From NCBI RefSeq assembly GCF_039769985.1, contig NZ_JBDNCH010000002.1, positions 2,542,001 through 2,606,000 on the forward strand: a DNA stretch of 64,000 nt. Direction: 5' to 3'. Under the pieces are notes generated by a model. The model saw nothing but the letters and a program-made list of their open reading frames with translations. It ran no database searches and was not told the DNA's origin. Positions 63,930 through 64,000 of the stretch are shown one piece after another; the stretch's first letter is position 1; every line of letters begins with the position of its first letter. The stretch is from Ponticoccus litoralis (GTDB lineage Bacteria; Pseudomonadota; Alphaproteobacteria; Rhodobacterales; Rhodobacteraceae). The position numbers and the translations under genes were made by a program.

Positions 63930-64000
63930 GGGCGGTCGGGCCCGTCCTGCGGGCGCCGCGAGGCTGTTCCGGGGGCTGACCGGGCTGGTTTGTGGCGACC

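Overview
This window looks like a chromosomal segment of a marine alphaproteobacterium of the Rhodobacteraceae (Roseobacter/Salipiger-type). The evidence is the very high GC, the gene families (class I PhaC, NepR-EcfG-PhyR general stress response, PreTA pyrimidine catabolism, several ABC importers) and the EcfG promoters of the form GGAAC-N17-GTT. No rRNA, tRNA, CRISPR array, insertion sequence or prophage was seen. Taxonomy is inferred from gene content only.

Layout. 1-11.3 kb: two Fbp/Afu-type ABC importers around five phosphoester hydrolases of different folds (GDPD, inositol monophosphatase, HAD, histidine phosphatase, metallo-beta-lactamase) and a divergent DeoR/GlpR-type regulator, probably an organophosphate scavenging module. 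11.7-13.4 kb: NicO-type metal transporter with DUF1007 partner. 13.6-16.2 kb: PHA synthase and a small kinase. 16.3-21.9 kb: glucosylglycerate metabolism (synthase, phosphatase, phosphorylase) interrupted by a periplasmic Clp-like protein. 22.2-23.0 kb: an isolated rfbD. 23.3-35.9 kb: reductive pyrimidine catabolism (PreTA, dihydropyrimidinase, ureidopropionase-like amidohydrolase), a pyrimidine-type ABC importer and a RutR-like TetR regulator with matching operator palindromes. 36.4-46.8 kb: envelope proteins, then the general stress locus phyR / nepR-ecfG-kinase surrounded by small stress proteins and an amidoligase-glutamine amidotransferase operon, with seven sequence-recognisable EcfG promoters. 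46.9-51.9 kb: branched-chain amino acid type ABC importer with a stand-alone RAM-domain protein. 52.1-59.2 kb: SMP-30 lactonase, TrmO, a hybrid kinase/response-regulator signalling cluster, a divergent histidine phosphatase. 59.6-63.9 kb: ileS and an FAD monooxygenase.

Data quality matters for every reader. I count 32 apparent single-base frameshifts in 23 genes, including two in the essential ileS. In every case removing or adding one base restores a single reading frame with a sensible family length. Twenty-six need one base removed, and twelve of these lie at CACTGG/CCAGTG; six need one base added, mostly at short homopolymers. I therefore annotate these genes as single CDSs and regard the shifts as sequencing or assembly errors, not pseudogenes.

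The most interesting biology is the EcfG regulon island: overlapping divergent EcfG promoters between phyR and nepR, plus EcfG promoters ahead of DUF883, DUF1328, YqaE, PRC-barrel and an uncharacterised four-gene operon (holin-like membrane protein, small membrane protein, amidoligase, class I glutamine amidotransferase).
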